The notes under the pieces: model-generated | What the model was told of the DNA's origin: nothing | Database searches by the model: none | What the model saw: the letters and a program-made list of their open reading frames with translations, nothing else | From: Pelobates cultripes | Taxonomy: Eukaryota; Chordata; Amphibia; Anura; Pelobatidae | Assembly (NCBI GenBank): GCA_933207985.1 | Contig: OW240912.1 | Coordinates: forward strand, 110,745,886-110,809,885 | Direction of reading: 5' to 3' | DNA length: 64,000 bases | Part shown: in pieces, positions 45,280 to 55,700 of the stretch | Position numbering within the stretch: the stretch's first letter is position 1 | Layout: every line of letters begins with the position of its first letter | Program-made: the position numbers and the translations under genes

Positions 45280-45878
45280 ATGTCGCAAGAACCAGCCCCC
45301 ATCGGAGAGTTGCCCGAAGAGATCCCGGTTACGCCCATCAGACCAGAGTCTCCATGCGAATCTCTCACCCCCTCAAGCCCCACGTCCTTGAGAGCATGGA
45401 CTATTCCTAAAATTACTGCCGAACTTAGGCTCAGGGGAATCCTGCTCACCTACCAAGCCCCTGAGCCTAGGCCAGGCACTAGCTCTCAAGGACAGCCACC
45501 AAGCGCTGGCACGGCCACCCAGGATACCCTAGCAGCAATCTTGGCCAACTTACAGACTTTGAATAACAGGCTATCTAAGGTGGAGAGCGCCATCGCCTCC
45601 CCAGGTAATACCCCGGGCCTCACAGTCCCCGCTGTACCACCATGCCCCCCCCATACTCCACTCTCCAGCACCAGCCACAGCTATATCTCCTTTTCGAGTC
45701 ACCATCTCACTCTGTCCCAGACTCCATCAGGAAAGAAATCCTAGACGGGAAGGATGTGTGTCTGGTGTCTCTGCTTATAGCATCCCAAGACATACTGGAG
45801 AACAGGGCATACAATTACGGGGACATATCAGTGGTGCTTAAGACTAGAGACCCCAGACTCAGTTACCTCAGTTCGTGA
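45280..45878 (+). pseudogene. DIRS-like gag N-terminal part
   Basis: The frame at 45280-45744 starts MSQEPAPIGELPEEIPVTPI and includes ITAELRLRGI and a helical ILANLQTLNNRLSKVESAI segment. The adjoining frame 45642-45878 continues with DSIRKEILDGKDVCLVSLLI and NRAYNYGDISVVLKTRDPRL. A frameshift near 45700 joins them. It is proline- and serine-rich, like gag proteins of tyrosine-recombinase elements. Function follows from position only. Confidence 0.65.
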
Positions 45879-45903
45879 TTGCCTTGATCGTGTCATCTGC
45901 ACG

Positions 45904-46698
45904 GTGTATCCCCACAGAAGAGAAGAGCTAGACCTCTACCTCCACAAGGTGGTGGATTTAGGCATCAAGTACGGGGGCTCCTCTTTTTACGACTATCATA
46001 AGTCGGTATCAGCGAAGGCGGCGACCCATCTGAAACAGTTCAATGTCAGAATTAACTGGTGTCAGATGGACACAGAACTATTCTGTCGCCACTTCGCTGG
46101 TCTCAGGCCCCCGTCTTGCGCCGTATGTAACTATACATCTCATACAGCAGACTTATGTCCTTCCGAAGCCTATCCTACCACCTCTACTCCCACCCCTCAT
46201 CCCACTTTCACCCCTAACAGCAAATCAGCAGGTGGTCTACGTGATAAGCTGGGTAGGCCCATCTCCTTTCTAGGTAAGGCTCAGGTATGCAATAATTTCA
46301 ACGTAGGCTTCTGCAGTTTCAGCGCCTGCAGATTGTTGCACATCTGCTCCATCTGCTTTAGGGCACATACCAAGACCATGTGCCCTGCCAGTGATAAAAC
46401 CGACATCAATGTCAACAACCTGGTTTTTTACCTAAGGACACACCCTAGCAGGCATTTGGTGGAATATCTGACCACTGGGTTCACACAGGGTTTTTTCACG
46501 GGTATTGTAGCCATCCCCACGGGCACACTGGAATGCCCAAATCTATTGTCAGCATGCCAAGATCCAGTTTCCACAGACACTCTCCTTTCCTCTGAAATTT
46601 CCAACGGTTTCATGATCGGCCCCTTCACCTCCTCAACGTTTTCCTCTTGGTGCACTATACCCATTGGTGTCGCAGTACACAAATATTCTAATAAATAA
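45904..46698 (+). pseudogene. DIRS-like gag C-terminal part and pol start
   Basis: 264 codons. The first part has CRHFAGLRPPSCAVCNYTSH followed by a C-rich segment (NNFNVGFCSFSACRLLHIC, then CFRAHTKTMCP), a zinc-finger-like arrangement typical of DIRS gag. The second part (YLTTGFTQGFFTGIVAIPTG, then LSSEISNGFMIGPF) enters the region before the RT. It ends at a stop in the DLSAPH approach of the RT. Confidence 0.7.
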
Positions 46699-46699
46699 T

Positions 46700-47960
46700 G
46701 TCTAATTATTGATTTATCGGCACCGCACTCCTCTTTTGTTCCCAGCATAAACGCACTCATACCCGCAGAAAAATTCTCACTTCAGTATGTAACAATTGAC
46801 AACGCCATACAATCCATTTTCTCATCTTGTAGTCGCCCCTGGCTCAGCAAAATGGACATCACAAATGCTTTTGAATTACTACCCATGCACCCCTCACTCT
46901 GTCACTTGCACGGTGTCAAATGGCGAGAAAAGTACTACTTCTCCACACGACTCTCAAAGCAGCCCAAAACTGTTCGATATATTTGCTGAGATGCTATCCT
47001 GGCTGCTTCTGAACGTCCTCAGGTGTCACTCTGTTATCCATTACTTAGACGACTTCTTACTGATAGAGCCAGGGGCACAAACACCCACCGCTATCAGCAG
47101 TACTACAGCACTTTTTTCCACACTTGGTTTACCATTATCTCCATCAAAATCAATCGGCCCCACAACTAAATTAACCTTTTTGGGGATAGAGCTAGACTCG
47201 GTTACCCTCCGAGCTAGCCTTCCCCATGACAAACTGATCCGCTTGAGAGGGGAGATAGACATGTTCCTGCAGAATGAAGTTTGCACCAGAAGGGAACTTC
47301 AGTCCCTTCTCGGATCCCTTAACTTGCGCATCATCCCGCAGGGAAGGTCCTTTCATATTTCTTTGCCTGCTCCACTGGGACTCTTGCACAGTTTCATTGG
47401 ACCCCCACGCCAAGGCTGACTTAGCTATGTGGGGGAAGTTTTTGGCAGATTGGAACGGTATCTTCATGTTTATCCCCCCTCTCTCCATTTCTTCACCCAT
47501 CATTCACACAGATGCTGCAGCCTACACTGGTTTCGCAGCAATACTATACTATACTACTATTATACTATACCTTCAGGAACCACTGGTTCAGGGGTCACTG
47601 GCCCGCTGAGATGGATGCCTTGCCAGGATTCAGGGAGACCTCAGCCCTATTCGAAATGTATCCTATTGTGGCGGCCGCACACACCTGGGGTCATCTCTGG
47701 TCCAGCAAGCCAGTAAAATGCTATTCTGATAACTTGGTGGCTTGCAAAATCATAAATAAGGGACGCTCATCGTCCCTTACCATCATGCGGCTGATTCGCA
47801 AGCTGACCTGGCTGGCAACAACCATCCAGTTTCACTTAGTTTGTTTTCCCATCCCGGATATCCAAAACACGGCCGCTGATGCTCTTTCTTGCTCTCAATT
47901 CCAGGTATTCTTCCAGGCACTCCCTACAGCTCACCAGCAGCCATCCAGGACACCACAATT
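46700..47960 (+). pseudogene. DIRS-like reverse transcriptase and RNase H
   Basis: Across several frames: IIDLSAPH (46706), WLSKMDITNAFELLPMHPS (about 46841), SPKLFDIFAEMLSWLL, VIHYLDDFLLI (active site, about 47037) and LTFLGIELDSV. The RNase H part has IHTDAAAYTGFAAI (about 47500), CYSDNLVACKIINKG (about 47720) and NTAADALS. The RT active site YLDD is present. At least three frame changes make it non-functional. Confidence 0.82.
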
Positions 47961-47979
47961 TTACTAACTTATCCTGGAT

Positions 47980-48836
47980 TGAGCACACTAATGCACCACG
48001 CTAGGACTCTCACTCACCAAGCACAGCTATCTCATACAATAGGGCACTTACCATTTTTAACAAATTCACTGCAGAATTCGGTTTACAAGGCGACTTTTCT
48101 ACACAAACCGTGGTGGCTTTTGCCTCTTTCTGCCACTTACATCTTAAACTTTCTCACAACACCATTAAACTTTACCTCACCGGGGTTCAGCACCATAGCC
48201 TCACCAATTTTCCCAACAACATCCCCTTCTTGTCATCATATCCCATTAAAAAGGTCTTGAAAGGTACATTAAAGGTTTCGGCTCCACTCACCACCACAAG
48301 ACTACCTATAGATGGGCCTATCTTTAGATCACTTAGCAATCTCCTTGACGAATTCCCGTTCGACCCCAACACACACCTGGTGTTTTATCTTGCTTTCTAC
48401 GGTTTTCTCAGTTCACCTTTGTTTGTCAAGGAGATATCACGCACAGCCTAAAAACATCACACCTCACAAAGGTGGAGGATCACTACCTACTTACGATCCC
48501 GTCAACTAAAACTAATCACTCACAACACCCCACCATAATTCCCCTCTTTCCTACCGATAATGCCTGGTGTCCAGTCAAGGTGCTAGACCACCTACGGTCA
48601 ACCCATCACGTGCACTTACCAGACTCTCCCCTCTTAACACTACAAGGGCACCCGCTCACCATGGCTAAATTTACGGCACACGTCAGAACATAGGAGCCGC
48701 TTCATCAGCCTTTAGCACAAACACCCCGGTCCACATCATCAAGAGACTGGGTCGTTGGAAATCCTCCATATACTATACATATATACTACAACCAGAAAAA
48801 GAGCTTCGTCAAGCTTTCAGGAACTTGGTTATGTAA
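47980..48836 (+). pseudogene. DIRS-like tyrosine recombinase
   Basis: A SAM-like N-terminal domain (FASFCHLHLKLSHNTIKLYL, 48110 on), a catalytic domain (HLVFYLAFYGFLSSPLF, about 48375) and a C-terminal HIIKRLGRWKSSIYYTYI block (about 48735) that holds the His-x-x-Arg and Tyr of the recombinase. In relatives an Arg follows GFL (first catalytic Arg). Here that position reads Ser. Two frame changes and a stop also break it. It ends RNLVM-stop at 48836. Confidence 0.75.
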
Positions 48837-48955
48837 AAAAAAGGCAATAAAGTGTGTATTTTCTCGAGCTTCTCTTTTGCCCTCTTTTATTTACAGGCCC
48901 ACTCGTACGTTGGTTTCGGCACACCACAACCAACTTCGCGTATTAAATTCCGAGC

Positions 48956-48960
<5 letters not shown>

Positions 48961-48997
<37 letters not shown>
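48961..48997. repeat. TA microsatellite right of DIRS-like element
   Basis: A TA run that separates the DIRS-like element from the minus-strand Penelope terminal fragment. Confidence 0.85.
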
Positions 48998-49000
<3 letters not shown>

Positions 49001-49145
49001 CAGGATATAGAAAATTGCAGGCACTCCTGGATTTGTAAGCAATTATTTTTATTGTCACAAGTAGTCAACGTTTCACTTCCTAACTTGGAACTTTCATCAG
49101 GACGTAAAGACTGTTCATGCAGTTGAATGGCTTTTATACCAAACA
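48998..49145 (-). mobile_element. Penelope-like terminal repeat fragment
   Basis: On the minus strand it reads a hammerhead-like core, then GACAATAAAAATAATT and CCAGGAGTGCC before running into the TA microsatellite. The plus-strand element has the same order at its end (hammerhead-like motif, AATAAAATCAATTT, CCTGGAGTG, 52683-52820). The two are different in sequence, so this is a separate, oppositely oriented insertion. Confidence 0.6.
49066..49102 (-). ncRNA. hammerhead ribozyme-like motif
   Basis: On the minus strand: GTC (stem I), CTGATGA core, a TTCC/GGAA-centred stem II with loop AAGTTA, GAAA, ACGTT, then GAC pairing with GTC. The core nucleotides are perfect. Stem I is only 3 bp in what I can see. 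Confidence 0.5.
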
Positions 49146-49928
49146 AACAAGTAAGTTAATTATAGCAGTTAACTGTGTGGTGTAAAAATCAACCCCAGTC
49201 AAAGGTGTAGCGCTCAGAATCAAATAATCCCCCCTCCCTTTATACTCTGGTTCCAAAGGGCCTGAATGTGGATTTTGAACTGAATGAATTTCTATTAGAT
49301 CCACTCAGTAGCCTTCCCCGCAGTGACCATTTTACGCTTGCTAGTTCTCACTTTTATTAATGTAATAATTTTATATATAACCCCCAAAAATTTCATAACT
49401 ATGCTTTTTCACATATCAGAGCCATCACTATATTAACTTTTTATTTGGGATTATTAGGACCATCACCCCCCTCTAGTGGGTAGTTTATTTTATTTTATTA
49501 CATTTAATGATTATTAATTGCACAGTTTTAAAATTGACACCACTCTTTCTTAGATTTGATATCCTTGACACCGTTATTATTATATTCCATTTTTGGAAAT
49601 TTATTTCTATCATTTTTTATCACTAGTTTCATATTCTTTATATGTGATACTAAGGTCCAGTTTTATCCAGTTTTATATTTAGAATCGTCCCCCCTCCCCG
49701 TCTGTGGGCATTTTAATCTATTATACTTTATACGCTTGCATTTCTAAAAATATTTTAATGTTGATATCATTATTTTCCAGTTCATTTGAATAATTTTATT
49801 CCACGTTTCATATTATTGTAATTAATTACCCTTTTTTATTGGAACCATTATCATTTAGCTACTTTACTTGGGTTTATTACTATCATCATCTTTTTATTAT
49901 TAATTCCTAGGGGCCATGGGCAAAAAAT
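49146..49928 (+). other. AT-rich leader of the Penelope-like element
   Basis: Non-coding. It has repeated ATTATTATTATT-type tracts and a CTCTAGTGGG motif near 49473 that recurs as CCTAGTGGG at 53937 and CCTAGTGGA at 59646 in similar AT-rich settings. Confidence 0.45.
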
Positions 49929-52189
49929 TTGATTCAGTTCGGTAATTCGGCAAGTAAAAAAACTTTTAAGTTTGCACCTAGTTGTGACATAGATAAATTT
50001 GAAACTTTTTTAGATATAAATAGATTTTTACGTAAATTATGTTTAAAAAAATTCTTTGATCAAAAACCCATTAAAGATTTGGGAAATGAGAGTATAGAAG
50101 AGGTAAATAAATTTAAACATACTACTCTGAAAAATAAATCTAATTTTTTTCCAAGCTATTTAAAATCAGATGCTATGAAGGTTTTTGAAAAGGTTTGCAC
50201 TAGGGAATTGAGAAAAATCGAACCTATCAAGGGGCAGCAAAACAATCTAACCAAAAGTGAAAGGAAAGCATTACAGGACTTAAAGAAAAATTATTCTATT
50301 GTTATTAAACCAGCTGATAAGGGAGGGGGGGTTGTAATATGGAAAAAAGAGCAATATCTTAAAGTAATTTTTGAGCAATTACAAGACCAGGAGACATATC
50401 TTTTATTGCAAAAAAATCCTTTAGAGGACATAAAGAAAAAATTGGGTGAATTTATCAATCAAGGACTAGAACTAGGGTTATTAAATAAAAAAGAATATGA
50501 TTTTCTCAATGTAAAATTCCCTAGAATTCCGGTCTTTTATGCTTTACCGAAGGTACACAAAAATGCAGAAAATCCCCCCGGAAGACCAATCGTTTCAGGG
50601 ATTGGTTCCTTATTATCGCCCTTATCACAGTTTTTAGACCAATTTTTACAAGATCCTGTCAAAAGATGTCCTTCATACCTTAAAGATACTATGTCACTTT
50701 TACAAATTTTAAATAGTTTTATTTGGGAGGAAGGTTTAATTATGGTCACTTGTGATGTCAGCAGCCTCTATACAATTATTGATCATGGAAGAGGTTGCGA
50801 GGCTGCTAGACATTTTTTAAAGAATGATACAGATTTGAACCCTGAACAAATAGATTTTATTATAGAGGGTATCCAATTGATCCTTTTTAATAACTTTTTT
50901 TGGTTTGAGAATAAAATTTTTATCTACAGACCAAGGGGACTGCTATGGGGACCAGATTTGCCCCGAGCTATGCAAATTTATTTATGGCTCATTGGGAGGA
51001 ATCTGAGATTCTCTCAAGGCCAGAGCTCGGGACAAATCTGGTCCTCTATAAGAGATATATAGATGATATTTTTTTAATATGGAGAGGTACGCAAGAATCC
51101 CTAAAAAGTTTTTTAAACAATTTAAATAAAAACAATTGGAATATCAATCTGACTTGGGAAATTAGCACACAGACTATTAATTTTTTAGATTTGACTATTT
51201 ATATAGAAGATAATACGATAAAGAGTAAAACCTTTTTTAAAACTGTAGACGTCAATAGTTTTATCAATTTAAAAAGTTGTCATTTTAGACCTTGGTTGAC
51301 CAATATACCAAAGGGGCAGTTTTTAAGAATAAAACGTAACTGTACAGAGCCTGAACTATATGAAGAACAAACAAAAGTGTTAATTGATCAATTAGTAGAA
51401 AAAGGGTATAATTATGATTCCCTAACTAATATAAAAAAGGAAGTAGGACAGGAATTAAGAACTAATATTTTAAAATATAAGACAAAAGAACAAAAAGAAA
51501 ATGATAAAACTGTACCGAGTATTTTTAACTACAATTCTCACAGTAACCAGTTGCAAAAAATTATGAAGAAAAATTGGCACATCTTAGAACAAGATCAGGA
51601 AATACATCAATATTTGGGAGTACAACCTAAAGTGGTTTTTAGAGGAGCGAAAAATATCAAGCAAGTTTTAACCTCAAGTTTTTTAGATAAAGAAAAAAAC
51701 TCCCAAACTATATCTATGTTCAAGAAAGAAAAAGGTTTTTATTATTGTGGAACATGTAGAGGCTGTATTTTAAGAAAGAATTAGCATAAAAAGGTCACCA
51801 ATTTTATTTCTTTTCAGAACAAAAAAACACATGAGATAAAATCCTTTGTAACATGCAACTCAAAAAATGTAATTTACATGATAGTTTGTCCCTGTGGTTT
51901 ACAGTATATCGGGAAGACATCCAGAACATTGAAGATAAGGATTAGGGAGCATATTTATAATATAAATAGAAAGTTTACCCTACACAATGTTTCTAAACAT
52001 TTTTTGGAAGTACATGGAGGAAATACCAGTGGATTTGAATTTATAGGAATAGAGGCGGTGAAAACCCATTGGAGAGGAGGAGATATAGAATGCCTCCTTA
52101 GTAAAAATGAGATGAAGTGGATTTTTAATATGGAATCACTGTCCCCCTATGGTTTAAATATAGACTTTGAGATTAATTCATGTATATAG
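49929..52189 (+). pseudogene. Penelope-like RT/GIY-YIG protein, one frameshift and one stop
   Basis: About 750 codons. The N-terminal and finger regions (TKSERKALQDL, IVIKPADKGGGVVIW, ALPKVHKNAENPPGRPIVSG) and palm (VTCDVSSLYTIIDHGRG) are in the first frame to 50935. A single-base indel between about 50934 and 50945, just before the conserved GTRFAPSYANLFM block, shifts the frame. The second frame carries RYIDDIFLIW with the catalytic aspartates and a CGTCRGC cysteine linker. An in-frame TAG at 51782-51784 separates the nuclease. Penelope-like elements use the RT for target-primed insertion. This copy is recently dead. Confidence 0.88.
51830..52189 (+). pseudogene. GIY-YIG endonuclease domain of Penelope-like element
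   Basis: In the same frame as the preceding RT segment: VIYMIVCPCGLQYIGKTSRT gives the GIY (IYMIV) and YIG motifs, followed by the conserved Arg/His helix (KIRIREH), ending at a TAG at 52187-52189. The CPCG cysteine pair is usual in this family. The domain itself looks intact and is cut from the RT only by the upstream stop. Confidence 0.85.
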
Positions 52190-52682
52190 TATCAAGTGTT
52201 TTAAATGACTTTTTTATATTTAAAAATATTTTGTATATTATTTTAATTTAATTTATATGTTAGAAATGTTTTCCCCTCGTTCTTTTCTAATGATATACAT
52301 TTTTCCCTTCTTTTTTTTTTTTTTTTTTTTAGGTAAATAGTACCTCTTTTTATTATTATTCTATGAATTTTATTGATAATTATTTGCTAATGTGGGCTTT
52401 CCTCATATACAGATGAATATATTGAGTGTATGTAAATGGACAAAAGACTGGCGAATTTTCATGTTAAGAGATTTTCTAAAATGGCGCCGATAGTACTTCC
52501 GGGTAAAGACGTCATGACGTAGCCGTTTGGATAAGGAATGATGATGCAAACGGAAACGTCATCACGTAACGTAACCGGAAGTCGCAGAGTGATGACGAAA
52601 ACGGAAGACATACGGGACGCCGGAGAAAGGGCGCTGAAATTTGAAGATATAAAGGAACAAATTTAGAGATGAGAAACAGACC

Positions 52683-52722
52683 ACTTGAGAAAGGCTGTGA
52701 ATGCCGAAACGCGTCGTGGTAT
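52683..52722 (+). ncRNA. degenerate hammerhead-like motif at the Penelope 3' end
   Basis: ACCAC, TTGAGAAA (a mutated CTGANGA core), GGC/GCC stem II, GAAA, ACGCGT, C, then GTGGT pairing with ACCAC. The GTC cleavage triplet and 5-bp stem I are kept, but the core has lost its consensus, so self-cleavage is doubtful. Confidence 0.5.
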
Positions 52723-52860
52723 ACACAAAGGACATTTTACCTGTATCTACTACTATTTTTAATTTTATGTAGTATTTTAATAATAAAATCAATTTGGATT
52801 TGATTCTGCATCCTGGAGTGATTTTAGAAAATATTTCCAGCGCGGATCCATAAAGTGTGG

Positions 52861-53104
52861 TACAGGACGTCCAGAATTGAGATTTCTCATCTCCATACAA
52901 GCCCTAAGTCTGAGTCAGCTTTTAAAGTGACTCAGCAATATGTGAGTTTAACCAGTCACATAAAAACATTTGCACATATTTTAAACAATATTATACTATG
53001 TTTCTGTGTTTTATGTTTTTTTAGATATTTCAACAAACAAAGTTCTGGTAAAATATTGTATTTGCATGATCTGAGTGCTCTCACCACCATTTTATATTTT
53101 GCAA
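52861..53104. other. non-coding sequence downstream of Penelope-like element
   Basis: No gene. It includes the end of the Penelope terminal region and AT-rich DNA. Confidence 0.35.
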
Positions 53105-53860
53105 AAAAAATTGTCTGCTTCGGCAATTCGGACCAAAGACGTTCGGTTCGGCACTTCTGAACTACCGAACTTCGGCAATTCAGAATTTTGCAATTCGGAA
53201 CTTTGGTAATTCAGAAATTTAGTTTTTCAGCACTTCGGACATTCGTAAGCCTCCAAATGTACGAATTGCATGAAATTAATTACACATGTCTAGTAAGTGG
53301 TTGTGGTGGCAGTCCTGGCACTGGGAGTCCTATAGAATAGATGTGTAAGTGGCTGGTGGCAGTCCTGGCACTGAGAGCCCTTTAGATTTGTAAGTGGTTG
53401 TGGTGGCAGCCTGGGCCCTGGAAGCCCTATAGATGTGTAAGTTGTTGTGGTGGCAGTCCGGTCAGTGGGAACCCTATAGATGTGTAAGTGGTTGTGTGGT
53501 TGTGGTGGCAGTCCGGGCACTGGGAGCCCTATAGATGTGTAAGTGGTTGTGGTGGAAGTCCAGGCAGTGGGAGCCACCACAGCCACTTCACCACAGCACA
53601 TCTAAAGGGCTCCCAGTTTCAGGAATTAGCTTATTCCTGTCATCATTCACGTAATTTTCCCTCCCTCTCTCTTGTTTTGTCACTTTTCAGAAATCCGAAG
53701 CACTTCGGAACTTCGGCAGTTCAGACCAATGTCATTCGGTTTGGTTCAACACCGAACTACTGAACCTCGGCCTTTCGGACATTTGTAAGCATCAGAATGT
53801 CTGAATTGCACAAAATTTGTCTGAATGTACATTCGGAATGAAATTAATTGCACATATCTA
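53105..53860. repeat. hAT-like element with TTCGG repeats and a 47-bp minisatellite
   Basis: The flanks (53120-53292 and 53685-53860) carry many imperfect AACTTCGGCAATTCGG units and end in GAATTGCA..CACAT(G/A)TCTA, like the small hAT element at 60363-60566. The centre (53293-53600) has about six copies of a 47-bp unit GTAAGTGGTTGTGGTGGCAG...CCCTATAGATGT with an inverted partial copy at 53575-53615. Confidence 0.7.
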
Positions 53861-53869
53861 TTAATTTCA

Positions 53870-54290
53870 TATTTCTCATATTTGATATTATGATCATGGT
53901 TTTTTTTTTATTGACATTTAGGTTGGTTATCTCCACCTAGTGGGCATTTCAATTCTTTACCCTTGATTTTTTTTTATCAATGTTGGTACCAATGTTTTCC
54001 AGCTATTATTAAAGATTTTATTGCACTTACCGTATTTTATTATTTATATTGTTATGAGTTATAAGTTATGATCCACTTTGAATATAGTATATATATTTTT
54101 TTTTCTTTCTTATTCATTTGCCATTTTTTATTATTATAATTCCCATTTGTAGTGCCACTTTGTACATTTACTTATATAAATGTATTCATATTTCTATGAT
54201 TATTTTAATTTTCTATTTTTATTTTTTCATTATTATATATACATGTTAAAGCTTACAGTAAAGCGCATTTATTCGACTTTATTTCAGGAA
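53870..54290 (+). repeat. AT-rich sequence like a Penelope leader
   Basis: Shares order and motifs with 49620-49900 (CCTAGTGGGCATTTCAATTC, TTTTCCAGCTATTATTAAAG and ATTTTATTGCAC compared with GTGGGCATTTTAATCTATTA, TTTTCCAGTTCATTTGAA and ATTTTATTCCAC). Probably a 3'-truncated leader of a related element. Confidence 0.4.
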
Positions 54291-54299
54291 ATGGAGCAG

Positions 54300-54996
54300 G
54301 CCCAGACTAACAATCAGCAAACCAGGCTCTGTGAGTCCCAATGGATAAGAGCATCCCCCATTCCGGCCAATGCAGGCCCCGCATTATCCAAGCACCAGCC
54401 CAGCTGTGTGCCATGACTGGTCGGTGGGGAGATCAAAGATCTCCTTCACCAGCTTGCTTGCACGTAACTTTGGAAGAAAGGAGAGAACCTCACTAACTTG
54501 CATCTCTGCTGGGTTCCTCTTGCAAGGTCAGAGTGTTGCCGCTATTACCATGGCAATGCTCCAATCTCGCAAGAGTGAACTCTAGCTTTAGGAACTGCAG
54601 GTTAGAGTTCAAACACCATTGGAACACTAGGACTTGTAATGCCCATTCTCCTTGAGCAAAGGAAAGAAGGGAAGGGGTGATAAAATGTTTTTTTTTAATT
54701 TAAAGTAATAAAAAAAAGGACATATATAATATATTTGCAATAATCTGCCCCCACACACACAACACATACAAACATATTCACACACTACACACCTCACACC
54801 CACACTGCACCCCTCCACACACACACTACACCCCTCATACACACACTGCACATCTCACACACACTGCACCCCTCACACATATATTGCACTCCACACACAC
54901 ACACACACTGCACACCTCACAAACACACACACTGCACCCCTCAAAAACTCACTGCACCCTTCACACACACATTTAACCCCTCACACACACATTGCA

Positions 54997-55030
<34 letters not shown>

Positions 55031-55700
55031 TGCACCCCTCACACACACACTCTCACTGTACACCTCACATACACACTGAATCCCTCACACATATATTGCA
55101 CTCCACACACTCACATACAAACACTGCAACCCTCACAAACTCACTGCAGCCCTTACATACACATTTAACACCTCACACACATATTGCCCTCTCACAAAAA
55201 CACACACTGCACCCCCTCATCCACATGGTACCCTCATACACACACTGCATCCCTCACACACACTGTACACCTCACACACATTGCACCCCTCAAACACAGA
55301 TTGCAACCCCTCTCACACACAGTGCACCCCTACACACATTACATACAGACACACACTAGTTCCTGTACAAAATTTTGGATCATCTACACACAAATACACA
55401 CTAGATCCCTAGATACACAAAAGATCCCCTCTAAACACATGTTGCACCACCTACACCCACATAACATTACTGACATACACACTCTATATTCCATATGTAC
55501 ACACTAGATCCCTTGTAAACAAACACAAACTATATTCCCTAACCACACACACCATTCCATTCTCTACAATCTGTACACACTGCATCACCTACACACTGCA
55601 TCTGTACACACATACACTACAGCCGCTATGTCCCATATACTACCTATGTCCCCTATACACACACTCCCTCACTCTCTACAGCCCCTAGCTACATATAGAA
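54300..55700. repeat. GC-richer unique-like block and CA-rich minisatellite
   Basis: 54420-54620 resembles the inner part of the hAT element at 26380-26530 (TTGCCGCTATTACCATGGCAATGC compared with TTGCCACGGGTTACTATGGCAATGC). 54755-55690 is an array of CACACACTGCACCCCTCACA-type units. The outer element ends are not found. Confidence 0.6.

Larger units (their letters stand above)
42835..48960 (+). mobile_element. degraded DIRS-like (tyrosine recombinase) retrotransposon
   Basis: About 6.1 kb between two TA microsatellites. In order it carries a long 5' leader, gag-like frames with cysteine motifs, RT (YLDDF), RNase H and a tyrosine recombinase, with no integrase or LTR. That gene order defines the DIRS/Ngaro group. 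I could not find the inverted or split direct terminal repeats, so the exact family and limits are uncertain. Frameshifts and stops are spread through it. Confidence 0.8.
49200..52860 (+). mobile_element. near-complete Penelope-like element
   Basis: An AT-rich leader (from about 49200), an RT frame, a GIY-YIG nuclease and a 3' end with a hammerhead-like motif. Only one frameshift and one stop disrupt the protein. Outer limits are approximate because no target duplication could be fixed. Confidence 0.8.

Noticed and set aside
54627..55507. His/Thr-rich and Cys/Val-rich frames
   Set aside because: CA-rich minisatellite, no start context or domain.
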